DNA of 64,000 nucleotides from an uncultured Lachnospiraceae bacterium (GCA_947630025.1 CANRFZ010000012.1:1-64000); one strand, 5' to 3'; shown: positions 15,291 to 25,062, counted from the stretch's first letter. Numbers and translations are program-made. Notes: generated by a model not told the origin, from the letters alone.

Positions 15291-17206
15291 GACACGGATT
15301 TGTCAAGGCTGCGGCGGTGACGCCCAGAATCAAGGTTGCGGATACGGAGTACAATGCGGAGCAGGTTTGCAGGGGGATCGGGAACGCCTTGGCCGGAGGC
15401 GCGAAGATCATCGTATTTCCGGAACTTTGTCTGACAGGATATACCTGCGGAGACTTGTTTTTGCAGGAGCTTCTGCTGGAACAGGCAAAGGAGGCGCTGC
15501 GCACTGTGGCGGAGCGCACGGAGGGGAGCGACGCGCTGGTGTTCGTAGGGCTTCCGCTGGAAAAAGAAGGGAAACTCTACAATACGGCTGCCGTCCTGCA
15601 GAACGGCGAAATCCTCGCTTTTGTCCCCAAGCGGTTTATCCCGTCCTATGCGGAGTTCTATGAGACGAGGCATTTTGCGCCGGGCAATACATCCGCAGAA
15701 ATGGTTCGGTTCGACGGCAGGGAAGTGCCTTTCGGAACGGACATTCTGCTCAAGACGGACGTCTGCGGCGGCATGACGGTGGCGTGCGAGCTATGCGAGG
15801 ATCTGTGGGCGCCGTTGTCGCCCTCGGTGTCCCACGCGCTGGCGGGCGCCAATGTGATTGTGAATCTCTCCGCCTCCGACGAGACGGTGGGAAAAGACGA
15901 GTACCGTCAGATGCTCGTGCGTTCCGCCTCGGCGAAGCTGATCGCGGCCTACATCTATACATCCGCGGCGGAAGGTGAATCCACGCAGGATCTGGTCTTC
16001 GGCGGACATAATATCATCGCGGAGAACGGCGTGATACTGGCGCAGACCGCGCGCTTCGCCCCGGAAACCGCCTATGCGGACATCGATATCCACAGACTGC
16101 GCCACGAGAGACGGCGGATGTCCACGTTCGGGGCGTGCGGCGGGCAGAACCGCACTTATCTGTCCGTGCCTGTCCACATGGAGACGGAAGAAACCGCGCT
16201 GGAGAGAACGTTTGACATGAGGCCGTTTGTGCCGTCGGACAAGGCGCAGAAAGAGAAACGCTGCGAGGAGATTCTGGCGATTCAGTCCTGTGGCCTGAAG
16301 AAGCGGTACGAGCACACGGGCTGCCGGTCAGCCGTCATCGGCGTATCCGGCGGGCTGGATTCCACGCTGGCGCTTTTGGTGACGGTGCGCGCCTTCGATA
16401 TGCTGGGGCTGCCGCGGGAGCAGATCACGGCGGTGACGATGCCGTGTTTCGGCACCACGGACAGAACCTATGGGAATGCCCATAAGCTGGCACAGGCGCT
16501 GGGCGTCACGCTGGAGGAGATCGATATCAAAGAGGCGGTTGCCGTGCATTTCAAAGAGATCGGACAGAGTCTGGAAGTGCATGACGTGACTTACGAGAAC
16601 GGACAGGCCAGAGAGCGCACCCAGATCCTGATGGATATCGCGAACCGCATGGGCGGCATGGTGATCGGAACAGGAGATATGTCGGAGCTGGCGCTGGGAT
16701 GGGCCACCTATAACGGCGATCATATGTCCATGTACGGCGTCAACGCGAGCGTGCCCAAGACGCTGGTGCGCCATCTGGTGCAGTACTGTGCGGACACGTG
16801 CGACCACGCGGAGCTGCGGATCGTGCTTTTGGATATACTTGACACACCTGTCAGTCCGGAACTACTTCCTCCCGCGGACGGGGTGATCTCCCAGCGGACG
16901 GAAGATCTGGTGGGCCCCTATGAGCTGCACGACTTTTTCCTGTACTATATGCTGCGCTGCGGTTTTGAGCCCGCCAAGATATACCGCATCGCCTGCCGGA
17001 CGTTCCAAGGCGTATATGACAATAGTGTCATATTAAAATGGCTCAAAACCTTTTATGCAAGATTCTTTGCGCAGCAGTTTAAGCGCTCCTGCCTTCCCGA
17101 CGGGCCCAAAGTGGGAAGCGTGGCGGTTTCGCCCAGAGGCGATCTGCGTATGCCCTCCGATGCGTGCGCGGCGGCATGGCTGAAGCAGGTGGAAGAACTG
17201 TCCTAG
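15287..17206 (+). CDS. nadE: Glutamine-dependent NAD+ synthetase
   Basis: A 639-aa two-domain enzyme. The N-terminal nitrilase-fold glutaminase has the Glu-Lys-Cys triad in FPELCLTGY, FVPKRFIPSYAEFYE and CELCEDLW. The C-terminal ATP-pyrophosphatase domain has GVSGGLDSTLALL and a later GTGDMSELALGW. It makes NAD from deamido-NAD with ammonia channelled from glutamine. Start ATG 15287 overlaps hslO; the track start at 15104 is in another gene. Two TGACA palindromes lie in its C-terminal part. Confidence 0.95.
   Translation: MRHGFVKAAAVTPRIKVADTEYNAEQVCRGIGNALAGGAKIIVFPELCLTGYTCGDLFLQELLLEQAKEALRTVAERTEGSDALVFVGLPLEKEGKLYNTAAVLQNGEILAFVPKRFIPSYAEFYETRHFAPGNTSAEMVRFDGREVPFGTDILLKTDVCGGMTVACELCEDLWAPLSPSVSHALAGANVIVNLSASDETVGKDEYRQMLVRSASAKLIAAYIYTSAAEGESTQDLVFGGHNIIAENGVILAQTARFAPETAYADIDIHRLRHERRRMSTFGACGGQNRTYLSVPVHMETEETALERTFDMRPFVPSDKAQKEKRCEEILAIQSCGLKKRYEHTGCRSAVIGVSGGLDSTLALLVTVRAFDMLGLPREQITAVTMPCFGTTDRTYGNAHKLAQALGVTLEEIDIKEAVAVHFKEIGQSLEVHDVTYENGQARERTQILMDIANRMGGMVIGTGDMSELALGWATYNGDHMSMYGVNASVPKTLVRHLVQYCADTCDHAELRIVLLDILDTPVSPELLPPADGVISQRTEDLVGPYELHDFFLYYMLRCGFEPAKIYRIACRTFQGVYDNSVILKWLKTFYARFFAQQFKRSCLPDGPKVGSVAVSPRGDLRMPSDACAAAWLKQVEELS
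16840..16853. repeat. TGACA-N4-TGTCA palindrome (5 of 10)
   Basis: TGACACACCTGTCA inside nadE, encoding DTPV. Confidence 0.8.
17017..17030. repeat. TGACA-N4-TGTCA palindrome (6 of 10)
   Basis: TGACAATAGTGTCA inside nadE, only 163 bases after the previous copy, encoding DNSV. Confidence 0.8.
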
Positions 17207-17209
17207 CCC

Positions 17210-17265
17210 GCGCCGCCTACTCCGTGCCGCCTATTCCGTGTTGTCTACTTCGTGCCGTCTATTCC
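17210..17265. repeat. Four tandem 14-bp repeats
   Basis: GCGCCGCCTACTCC, GTGCCGCCTATTCC, GTGTTGTCTACTTC and GTGCCGTCTATTCC follow one another between nadE and the end of the minus-strand gene, the last one entering its stop region. Confidence 0.75.
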
Positions 17266-17729
17266 TCGTCGTCGCCTTCGTTTTCCAGCGCTTTGTTTAA
17301 CGAGGCGGTGATGGCGTTAAAGAGCACGGTGGACGTGTATTTACTGTCGTCGGGATAGGTGATCCCCTCCAGACTCTGGTTTGCGATAATCTGATCCGCC
17401 AGATCTTCAAAGGACGGCTCTATCAGAGGATACATGGTAGCTACCGCCTCGTCCAGATTGACGAGCCGTATGGAATTGATATTCTTTTCGTCCACGGTCA
17501 CTTCGATCTCGACAACGTTGCCGTTCAGGATCAGCGACGTTGTATACACGCCGGGTATGTAGGTGCTGTCGGCTGCCTGCGTCGCGGTGGACAGAGTCGC
17601 CCTCTTTTCCTCTTTGGGCAGGAACATGATGATGAGCAGGACGATGAAAAGGATACCGAGCACGGCGAAGATTCCGGTATATATCAATTCTTTTACATGA
17701 AGCACGATGATCTTGGTCTTGGAACTCAT
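17259..17729 (-). CDS. Single-pass membrane protein, FMN-binding-domain-like
   Basis: A 156-aa protein with a short cytoplasmic start, one membrane helix (about 16-38) and an extracellular domain. That domain reads like a small FMN_bind-type fold (GVYTTSLILNGNVVEIEVTV, then NINSIRLV), without an obvious flavin-attachment threonine motif. The acidic end is EGDDEE. The ATG at 17729 (MSSKTK) has GGGGAT upstream; the track start at 17819 is not needed. Function unknown; the family link is tentative. Confidence 0.65.
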   Translation of the reverse strand: MSSKTKIIVLHVKELIYTGIFAVLGILFIVLLIIMFLPKEEKRATLSTATQAADSTYIPGVYTTSLILNGNVVEIEVTVDEKNINSIRLVNLDEAVATMYPLIEPSFEDLADQIIANQSLEGITYPDDSKYTSTVLFNAITASLNKALENEGDDEE

Positions 17730-17942
17730 AGTGATATCCCCACAGAAAATCTTTTTAATAATGTATGAGGCGGGCGGGAAGATTATGTATCGGAAAAAGG
17801 AACTTTTGGATCGCCGCATGACCGCGGCTTTCCGGGGACGGATCGTTGTTGAAAGTCGGGCGTGTTTTTGCTATACTCAAAAAAGAAACGGGCGGAAAGA
17901 TTTTCCGCAGCGAAACTTGATCGATGGAGGAGAAAGCAAGAG

Positions 17943-19085
17943 ATGAATTTACAGGATTTAGAAGGAAGAATAGCGATATTTGGAGCTACCATGTGGGGTT
18001 GTCAGATTGCCGCAGTTTTAAGGAGGGCAGGAAAAAACGTCAGTATTTATGACAATGACAAGAAAAAGCAAGGGGGGGGGCACGTGATATATGATATGGT
18101 CTGTCTGCCGCCGGATCAAATACAGGCGGGGGATACCTGTATCATCGCAGTAAAAAATGAAACGTTTCAGGCGCAAATAGAGCATCAGGTGAGAGATATG
18201 GGGTGCAGCAGGATCATAATTCCGACTGCACAGGAAATGGAACGGTTAAATAATGAGATGAATGATGAGGATTTTATAAGATGCCTGTGGTATTGCAGAA
18301 TGGATTATGAACTTGATTTAGAAAATCCGAAAACTCTTTGCGAAAAGATACAATGGCTGAAATTGAACCATAAAAAACCTGAATATACAAAGATGGCGGA
18401 TAAATATGAAGTAAAAAAGTACGTGGCGTCGCAGATTGGGGAAGAATATGTCGTTCCGCTCTACCAAGTATGGGACAACGTGGACGATATAGATATTGAC
18501 AAGCTTCCGAATCAGTTTATTTTAAAATGTACGCACGACAGCGGTTCGTTTGTCGTATGCAAGGATAAGAAGAATTTTGATATGGATAAAGCGCGGCAAA
18601 TTCTGCGGCGGGGATGGGAAAAGAATTATTTCAATGAAAACCGGGAGTGGGTATATAAGAATATCAAACCGAGAATCATCGCCGAGCAGTACATAGATTC
18701 ACTGGGAAATCCGGATTCCATAGAGTACAAGGTAACGTGTATGAATGGCAAGGTTGAATTTATTACTATATGCACGGGAATCGCCCATGCGGAATTTGAA
18801 AAAAGGACGAACGATTCCTACGACGTCGATTTTCATCATATGCCGTGGTATGTATTTTATAAAAATTCAACCAAGAAGCTGGAAAAACCGGCTTTGTGGG
18901 ATAAGCTTATCGAGATAAGTGAGAAGCTGGCAAAGGATATACCGTATGTAAGGGTAGATTTTTATATTGCAGACGGAAAGCTTTATTTTGGAGAGATGAC
19001 GTTTTATACATGGTCAGGTTATATGAAATTTACCCCTATCGAGTGGGATCGCATTCTGGGAGACAGGCTTGTGCTCCCGGACTGA
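17943..19085 (+). CDS. TupA-like ATP-grasp protein with N-terminal Rossmann-like module
   Basis: A 380-aa protein. Residues about 8-95 form a nucleotide-binding-like module (RIAIFGATMWGCQIA, later CIIAVKNETF) also seen in glycan-locus genes at 39.7-47 kb. The rest matches TupA-like ATP-grasp proteins linked to surface polysaccharide (teichuronopeptide) synthesis: KIQWLKLNHKKPEYTKMADKY split by motif, FILKCTHDSGSFVVC, and VRVDFYI near the end. A run of nine G (18072-18080) encodes Gly44-46 and keeps the gene in frame here. More AT-rich than neighbours, suggesting transfer. Confidence 0.82.
   Translation: MNLQDLEGRIAIFGATMWGCQIAAVLRRAGKNVSIYDNDKKKQGGGHVIYDMVCLPPDQIQAGDTCIIAVKNETFQAQIEHQVRDMGCSRIIIPTAQEMERLNNEMNDEDFIRCLWYCRMDYELDLENPKTLCEKIQWLKLNHKKPEYTKMADKYEVKKYVASQIGEEYVVPLYQVWDNVDDIDIDKLPNQFILKCTHDSGSFVVCKDKKNFDMDKARQILRRGWEKNYFNENREWVYKNIKPRIIAEQYIDSLGNPDSIEYKVTCMNGKVEFITICTGIAHAEFEKRTNDSYDVDFHHMPWYVFYKNSTKKLEKPALWDKLIEISEKLAKDIPYVRVDFYIADGKLYFGEMTFYTWSGYMKFTPIEWDRILGDRLVLPD
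18072..18080 (+). repeat. Poly-G tract (9 G), in-frame
   Basis: Nine consecutive G inside the TupA-like gene, coding three glycines. Gain or loss of one G would truncate the protein soon after residue 46. Confidence 0.85.
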
Positions 19086-19162
19086 ATGAGTACGATGTCT
19101 GTCCGGTGTGGCGCGGTTTGGCAAAGATCCGGTGACATACCCGGAAGTAAGGAGGACTTGCG

Positions 19163-19423
19163 ATGAACGCGGAATCCAGAATCGCCGTGATCGGCATTAT
19201 TGTGGAGAAGGAGAGCGCGGTGGAGGGGCTCAACAGTCTGCTGCACGCATACGGGCGCTATATTATCGGCAGGATGGGGATTCCCTATCCCAAGCGGAAC
19301 GTCCACATCATCAGCGTGGCGGTGGACGCGCCGCAGGACGTGATCAACGCCCTGTCCGGCAAGATCGGAAGCCTCGACGGGGTGAGCGCCAGAACGATCT
19401 CGTCCGGGGTATCGGGATCTTGA
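19163..19423 (+). CDS. TM1266-family iron-only hydrogenase system regulator
   Basis: An 86-aa ACT/NikR-C-like protein. The family signature is clear: RIAVIGIIVE, YGRYIIGRMGIPY and IISVAVDAPQDVINALSGK. Members sit near [FeFe]-hydrogenase maturation genes and are called putative regulators; direct proof is limited. Here no hydrogenase gene is in view; the neighbour is glnA. The ATG follows AAGGAGG closely. Confidence 0.9.
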   Translation: MNAESRIAVIGIIVEKESAVEGLNSLLHAYGRYIIGRMGIPYPKRNVHIISVAVDAPQDVINALSGKIGSLDGVSARTISSGVSGS

Positions 19424-19460
19424 CAGAACCGCCGCGAAGATGTATTCTGAGACAGAACGA

Positions 19461-19497
19461 GGGTGTTCTTTTCCTGCGGGATGAGAATGCCCTTTTT
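19461..19497 (+). terminator. Terminator or attenuator before glnA
   Basis: GGGTGTTCTTTTCC can pair with GGGATGAGAATGCCC, followed by TTTTTT, ending about 65 bp before the glnA ATG. It may end the TM1266 transcript or act as the antitermination target of the ANTAR protein encoded after glnA. Confidence 0.6.
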
Positions 19498-19563
19498 TCA
19501 AAAATCGGACGGCGGCGGAGGCCGCGCAGATTGTCCGGCGGTATGCCGGGAAAGGATGGGATC

Positions 19564-20898
19564 ATGAAAAACAATTATACCAAGCAGGACATCATCAGAA
19601 TGACGCAGGAGGAGGACGTGGAGTTCATCCGACTGCAGTTTACGGATATTTTCGGCAATATGAAGAATATGGCGGTGACGGCGAGCCAGTTGGAAAAGGC
19701 GCTGGACAACGCCTGTATGTTCGACGGTTCTTCGATAGAAGGATTCGCCAGAATAGAGGAATCCGATATGTGCCTGTGCCCGGATCTGAGCACTTTTAAG
19801 ATTTTTCCGTGGCGTCCCCAGCAGGGCAAGGTGGCGCGGCTGATCTGTGATGTGTGCAGGCCGGACGGCACGCCTTTCGAGGGAGATCCGCGGTATATTC
19901 TGAAGCGCGCGATCGGTGCGGCGCAGGAGTACGGCTATTCCTTCGAGGTCGGGCCGGAATGCGAGTTTTTCCTGTTTGATACGGACGAGAACGGCCTGCC
20001 GACGACCGTTACCCACGAGAAAGCGGGCTATTTTGATCTGGGCCCGGTGGACTTCGGCGAGAACGCGAGACGGGATATCGTGCTGACGCTGGAAGATATG
20101 GGATATGTGATCGAATCCTCTCATCATGAGATGGCGCCCGGCCAGCACGAGGTAGATTTCCGGCATGACGAAGCGCTGGTGACGGCGGACAATATCATGA
20201 CATTTAAGCTGGCGGTGAAGACGATCGCCAAGCGCCACGGGCTGCACGCCACGTTCATGCCCAAGCCCGCCTGCGGCGTCAACGGCTCCGGTATGCACAT
20301 CAATATGGCGCTGTTCCGGGACGGCAGGAATATTTTTGTAGATCAGAACGACCGGCTCGGCCTGAGCAGGGAGGCGTACTGTTTTATCGGCGGCATCATG
20401 AAGCATCTGAAAGGAATGACGGCTGTCACCAATCCCCTCGTCAATTCCTACAAGCGCTTGGTGCCGGGGTATGACGCGCCGGTCTACATCGCGTGGAGCG
20501 TGGCCAACCGTTCGCCCCTGATCCGGATACCGTCTTCCAAGACAAGCGGGGCCAGAATCGAACTGCGCAGCCCGGACCCGTCGGCCAATCCGTATCTGGC
20601 GCTGGCGGTCTGCCTGCGGGCGGGGCTGGACGGCGTTGTGAACGGGATCATGCCGCCGGAGACCGTGGACTGCAATATCTTTGAACTGACGGAGGAGCAG
20701 CGCAGGGAGCGGGCGATCGAGGCGCTTCCGGGCACGCTGATCGAGGCGGTGCAGGAGATGGAGAAGGACGCGCTGGTGCGGGATGTGCTGGGCGATCATG
20801 TTTACGGCAAGTATATCGAGGCCAAAAAAGCGGAGTGGCACCGCTACCGCTCGCAGGTGACGGCGTGGGAAATCGGCGAGTATCTGAATAATTATTAA
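19564..20898 (+). CDS. glnA: Glutamine synthetase type I
   Basis: A 444-aa GSI enzyme, making glutamine from glutamate and ammonia. Visible: FTDIFGNMKN at the start, MFDGSSIEGFARI, the metal-binding GPECEFFLF, HEVDFRH, NGSGMHINMAL and RSPDPSANPYLA. Length fits the short GSI-alpha type of Firmicutes, without the adenylylation region. The ATG at 19564 is the natural start; the track extends it into upstream DNA. An attenuator-like hairpin precedes it and an ANTAR regulator follows, suggesting control by antitermination. Confidence 0.95.
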   Translation: MKNNYTKQDIIRMTQEEDVEFIRLQFTDIFGNMKNMAVTASQLEKALDNACMFDGSSIEGFARIEESDMCLCPDLSTFKIFPWRPQQGKVARLICDVCRPDGTPFEGDPRYILKRAIGAAQEYGYSFEVGPECEFFLFDTDENGLPTTVTHEKAGYFDLGPVDFGENARRDIVLTLEDMGYVIESSHHEMAPGQHEVDFRHDEALVTADNIMTFKLAVKTIAKRHGLHATFMPKPACGVNGSGMHINMALFRDGRNIFVDQNDRLGLSREAYCFIGGIMKHLKGMTAVTNPLVNSYKRLVPGYDAPVYIAWSVANRSPLIRIPSSKTSGARIELRSPDPSANPYLALAVCLRAGLDGVVNGIMPPETVDCNIFELTEEQRRERAIEALPGTLIEAVQEMEKDALVRDVLGDHVYGKYIEAKKAEWHRYRSQVTAWEIGEYLNNY

Positions 20899-20963
20899 AG
20901 AACGGCGGCGGAGCCGTCCGGACAGTCTGAAAGCAGAATCGCGGACAGAGGGGAGGTGGACGT

Positions 20964-21512
20964 GTGGACAATATTGTTGTGGTTTTTTCCAAACCGGAAG
21001 ACGCCAAGGGCGTGAAAGGCCTTCTGGTCAAAAACGGTTTTTCCGTAGCGGCTGCCTGTACTTCCGGCGCGCAGGCGCTGGCTCAGATGGACGAGTGGAA
21101 TGACGGCATTGTCATTTGCGGATATAAACTGACAGACATGATGTATTCCGAACTGCACGGCTGCCTTCCCAAAGGCGTGGAAATGCTCCTGATGGCGCCC
21201 CAGCGGGTGATGCAGGAGTGCCTCGGCAACGATATCGTCTGCCTGTCCATGCCCCTGAAAGTGTACGATCTGCTCAACACCGTCTCGATGATGGCGCAGG
21301 CGGCGGCGCGCCGGCGCAGGAGGGCCAGACAGACGCCGCGGGTGCGCAGCGGACAGGAGATGGAGGCGATCCGAGAGGCCAAGGAGCTTCTGATGGCGCG
21401 TAACAATATGACGGAGGAGGAGGCGCACCGCTACATCCAGAAATGCAGCATGGACAGCGGCACCAACATGACGGAGACGGCGCAGATGGTGCTGGCGATG
21501 ATGAAAGGATAA
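20964..21512 (+). CDS. ANTAR-domain response regulator (RNA-binding antiterminator)
   Basis: A 182-aa protein: an N-terminal receiver-like domain (about 1-118), degenerate because the usual phospho-acceptor Asp is not evident, then a basic RRRRRAR linker and a C-terminal ANTAR helix bundle (KELLMARNNMTEEEAHRYIQK). ANTAR proteins bind paired hairpins in mRNA leaders. A gene of this type directly after glnA is a common clostridial arrangement and suggests control of nitrogen genes. It starts at GTG 20964 after GGGAGG. Confidence 0.88.
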   Translation: MDNIVVVFSKPEDAKGVKGLLVKNGFSVAAACTSGAQALAQMDEWNDGIVICGYKLTDMMYSELHGCLPKGVEMLLMAPQRVMQECLGNDIVCLSMPLKVYDLLNTVSMMAQAAARRRRRARQTPRVRSGQEMEAIREAKELLMARNNMTEEEAHRYIQKCSMDSGTNMTETAQMVLAMMKG

Positions 21513-21669
21513 AACAAGAGCATTTTTTGCATAGTAAATTGCAATCAGTGTGTTTTATATGACCGCTTTCGGTGATATGATAGAACCGTAACAGGCACGG
21601 AAAGCGTTCCGCGGAGGGCTTTCCGGGTATATCGGACAGAGCGGGCGAACCGTTAGGCAGGAGGGCGCT

Positions 21670-22557
21670 ATGAAATTTACGAAAATGCAAGGGTGCGGCA
21701 ACGACTATATCTATATCGACGGAGCAAGGGAGCAGATCCCGGCGGCGCAGAAGCCTGCGCTGGTGCGGCGCATCAGTGACAGGCATTTCGGCGTGGGCGG
21801 CGACGGCGCGATCTTTATCAATCCGTCCGCGGAGGCGGATTTTGAGATGGAGATGTATAACGCTGACGGAAGCCGTGCGGAGATGTGCGGCAACGGCATC
21901 CGCTGCGTCGGCAAATACGTCTACGATTTTGGCCTGACGGACAAAAATGACATAAGTGTCATAAGTGCGGGCAAGGTGAAATATCTGCAGCTTTTTCTAA
22001 AGGACGGCAAGGTGGACACCGTTCGCGTGGACATGGGCGTGCCCATCCTGACGGCGGAGGACATTCCCGTGACGGCGGAGAAAGGCCGGGAAAAGGAGCG
22101 CGTCATCAACGAGCCGCTGACGATACAGAAGCAGCATCTGGCGGGAGAGTCGGTCATCGTCAAGCGGGAAGAATACAAAATGACGTGCGTGTCAATGGGA
22201 AACCCCCACGCGGTCATTTTTGTGGACGACGTGGACGGCCTCGATCTGGAGAAGATCGGCCCGGATTTTGAACATCACGAGAGATTCCCGAACCGCATCA
22301 ACACCGAGTTCGTAAAGGTCATCGACCGCAGTACCGTTAAGATGCGCGTGTGGGAGCGCGGCACGGGCGAGACGCTGGCCTGCGGCACGGGCTGCTGCGC
22401 GACGGTTGTGGCGTGTATTTTAAATGGTTTGACGGATCACACGGTTACTGTTAAACTGTTAGGTGGCGAGATCGAGATCACATGGGACGGCGTCGGCAGT
22501 CCGGTCTACATGACGGGGCCCGCGTCCACGGTGTTTACGGGAGAGTTCCCGATATAG
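21670..22557 (+). CDS. dapF: Diaminopimelate epimerase
   Basis: A 295-aa enzyme converting LL- to meso-diaminopimelate for lysine and peptidoglycan. The two catalytic cysteines are in MCGNGIRC (about residue 78) and ACGTGCC (about residue 240). The start GCGCTATG fits, and dapL follows by 30 bp, so the pair is an operon for the aminotransferase route of lysine synthesis. A TGACA palindrome and a one-mismatch variant lie inside the gene. Confidence 0.96.
   Translation: MKFTKMQGCGNDYIYIDGAREQIPAAQKPALVRRISDRHFGVGGDGAIFINPSAEADFEMEMYNADGSRAEMCGNGIRCVGKYVYDFGLTDKNDISVISAGKVKYLQLFLKDGKVDTVRVDMGVPILTAEDIPVTAEKGREKERVINEPLTIQKQHLAGESVIVKREEYKMTCVSMGNPHAVIFVDDVDGLDLEKIGPDFEHHERFPNRINTEFVKVIDRSTVKMRVWERGTGETLACGTGCCATVVACILNGLTDHTVTVKLLGGEIEITWDGVGSPVYMTGPASTVFTGEFPI
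21948..21961. repeat. TGACA-N4-TGTCA palindrome (7 of 10)
   Basis: TGACATAAGTGTCA inside dapF, identical in all 14 bases to the copy after proC. One-mismatch forms (TGACG start) lie at 21101 and 22181. Confidence 0.8.
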
Positions 22558-22587
22558 CCGTAAAAACAAACGGAAGGGATGACACAG

Positions 22588-23802
22588 ATGGTTAAAGTAA
22601 ACGACAACTATTTAAAATTGCCGGGCAGCTATCTTTTTTCCACCATCGGCAAAAAAGTAAACGCTTATGCGGCGGCGCACCCCGACAAAAAGATTATCCG
22701 GCTGGGGATCGGCGATGTGACGCAGCCCTTGTCCCCCGCCGTGATCGGCGCACTGCACAAGGCGGTGGACGAGATGGCGGACGCGGCCACGTTCCGCGGG
22801 TACGCCCCCGATCTGGGGTATGATTTTCTGCGGGAGGCGATCGCCGACAATGACTATAAGGCGAGGGGCTGCCGGATCGAGGCGGACGAGATTTTTGTCT
22901 CCGACGGCGCGAAATGCGATTCCGGCAACATTCAGGAGATTTTTGCACAGGACAATAAGATCGCGGTCTGCGACCCGGTCTATCCGGTCTATGTGGACAC
23001 CAATGTGATGGCGGGCAGAACCGGCGCTTACGACGCGGCCACGGGCAACTGGAGCGATGTGATCTATATGCCCTGCACGGCGGACAATGATTTTGCGCCG
23101 GAACTTCCCAAGCAGACGCCGGATCTGATCTATCTGTGCTTTCCGAACAACCCCACCGGTTCCACGATCACGAAAGCGCAGCTTCAGGAATGGGTGGACT
23201 ATGCCAACAAAAACGGCGCGGTCATTATCTACGACGCGGCTTATGAGGCTTACATCTCGGAGGACAATGTGCCGCACTCGATCTATGAGTGCGAGGGCGC
23301 CAGAACCTGCGCGATCGAGCTCCGCTCTTTTTCCAAAAACGCGGGCTTTACCGGCGTGCGTCTGGGCTTTACCGTCATCCCCAAGGAGCTGAAAGTCGGC
23401 GACGTGTCGCTGCACGCTTTGTGGGCGAGACGCCACGGCACGAAGTACAACGGCGCACCCTATATCGTCCAGCGCGCGGGCGAGGCGGTATACAGCGAGG
23501 CGGGCAGGCGTGAGACCAAGGAGCTGGTGGCCTACTATATGAAAAATGCCGCTTATATTCTGGACGGCCTGCGCTCGGCGGGCTATACCGTTTCCGGCGG
23601 TGTGAACGCGCCCTATATCTGGTTAAAGGCGCCCGACGGCATGACGAGCTGGGAATTTTTTGATTATCTGCTGGAAAAAGTGAACGTGGTCGGCACGCCC
23701 GGTTCGGGCTTCGGGCCCAGCGGCGAGACGTATTTCCGCCTGACGGCTTTCGGCAGCTATGAGAATACGGTGGAGGCCGTGGACCGGATCAAAAGGATGT
23801 AA
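22588..23802 (+). CDS. dapL: LL-diaminopimelate aminotransferase
   Basis: A 404-aa PLP enzyme that makes LL-diaminopimelate directly from tetrahydrodipicolinate, bypassing the acyl-blocked routes. Family features: the start [55 protein letters not shown] and the PLP-lysine strand [17 protein letters not shown]. The ATG at 22588 lies about 9 bases from GGAAGG and is preferred to 22579. It follows dapF, so both steps are encoded together. Confidence 0.95.
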   Translation: MVKVNDNYLKLPGSYLFSTIGKKVNAYAAAHPDKKIIRLGIGDVTQPLSPAVIGALHKAVDEMADAATFRGYAPDLGYDFLREAIADNDYKARGCRIEADEIFVSDGAKCDSGNIQEIFAQDNKIAVCDPVYPVYVDTNVMAGRTGAYDAATGNWSDVIYMPCTADNDFAPELPKQTPDLIYLCFPNNPTGSTITKAQLQEWVDYANKNGAVIIYDAAYEAYISEDNVPHSIYECEGARTCAIELRSFSKNAGFTGVRLGFTVIPKELKVGDVSLHALWARRHGTKYNGAPYIVQRAGEAVYSEAGRRETKELVAYYMKNAAYILDGLRSAGYTVSGGVNAPYIWLKAPDGMTSWEFFDYLLEKVNVVGTPGSGFGPSGETYFRLTAFGSYENTVEAVDRIKRM

Positions 23803-23877
23803 AAGGCTGCTTTCCAAGCCGGCCTGCCGGAGAGGATCACCAAAGCAGTAAAAGAAAAACACGAGGAGGAGAAAAGT

Positions 23878-25004
23878 ATGTTTTGTACTAATTGTGGGGC
23901 AGAAATGCCCGACGGCGCAAAATTCTGTACGAGATGCGGCAGCAGCGTCGGGGGGGGGCAAGTGACTCCGTTCCTGAACCGATAGCAATTCCGGAAAAGA
24001 AAAAAACGACCAAAATCCTGATCGGGGTGACGGCGGGGATCGCCATACTGGTCGTCGCCGCCGTCCTGATCGTCCTTAATGCCAGCGCAAAAAGAGAGAA
24101 CGTTTATCATGCCCACATGGAGCAGGCGCAGCGCTATCTGGACGAGCTGGAATATGAGCAGGCGATCGCGGAATATGAAGCGGCGATCGAGATAGAGCCC
24201 AAGCGTGCGGAAGGCTATCAGGCTTTGGCGGAAGTATACGCTGAAATAGGAGACTATGAGGCGGCGATCGAAGTATTGGAGCAGGGCCTCGAACTGACGG
24301 ACGATCCGGAGCTGGACGACTACAGGGAAGAACTGCGGGAACTGGCGGCAGCAGAAGCGGCAGCGACAGAGGCAGCGGAAGCGGCAGAGATAGCCGAAGA
24401 AAACTCCACGGAACAGGACACGGCAGCGGATGAGCCAGAGGAGAAAGATGCCGATACTGCGGCGGCAGCGGCAGCGACAACCGATGAGAACTCCACGGAA
24501 CAGGACGCGGCGGCGGATGAGCCAGAGGAGGAAAGTGTCGATACTGCGGTGGAGGCAGGTACAGGAGAAGGCAGGACGGAACGTGTTGAGCTTGAGGATG
24601 GAATGTGTAGAATTGACGAATATGATGAGAATGGGCATCTGGTAAAACAAACTTTTTATGATGATGTGTCCGGAACTATGATATGCTATCAGATTAACGA
24701 GTATGATGAGAATGGGAATCAGATAAAATCTACTGTGTATGATGCCGCCGGAAGCATGGCATCCTATCTTATTAACGAGTATGAGGAGAATGGAAATCAG
24801 ATAAAATCTACTGTGTATGATGCCGCCGGAAATATCAGATCTTATTATATTCGCGAGTATGATGAGAATGGGAATATGGTAAAATTTACTGAGTATGATG
24901 CCGCCGGAAGTTATTCTATTGACGAGTTTGATGAGAATGGAAATCTGGTAAAAGATACTGTGTATGATGCCGATGGAAATATAACAGATTCTTATTCTTA
25001 TTAG
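23878..25004 (+). pseudogene. Zinc-ribbon/TPR/YD-like repeat surface protein, out of frame at a G tract
   Basis: The gene starts at ATG 23878 after GAGGAGG with a zinc ribbon (CTNCG...CTRCG), then meets nine G (23950-23958) and stops at an in-frame TAG (35 aa). With ten G it would continue SVGGGASDSVPEP to 25004, about 376 aa. That part has one membrane helix, a TPR pair (about 20-residue helices with EYEAAIEIEP), an acidic linker with a duplicated NSTEQD unit, and five C-terminal repeats built on EYDENGN and TVYDAAG. It looks like a cytoplasm-to-surface protein in an off state, or a sequence error. Confidence 0.7.
23950..23958 (+). repeat. Poly-G tract (9 G), gene off
   Basis: Nine G at the point where the zinc-ribbon protein loses frame. 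One added G restores the full-length reading frame. Confidence 0.85.
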
Positions 25005-25025
25005 TTAGTGAATTGCATCAGGATT

Positions 25026-25062
25026 AAATTTACAGGCCCGAACCGGCCTGTAAATTTTTTGC
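25026..25062 (+). terminator. Intrinsic terminator
   Basis: A perfect 13-bp stem (AAATTTACAGGCC with GGCCTGTAAATTT) and a TTT tail right after the repeat-protein gene. Confidence 0.85.
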
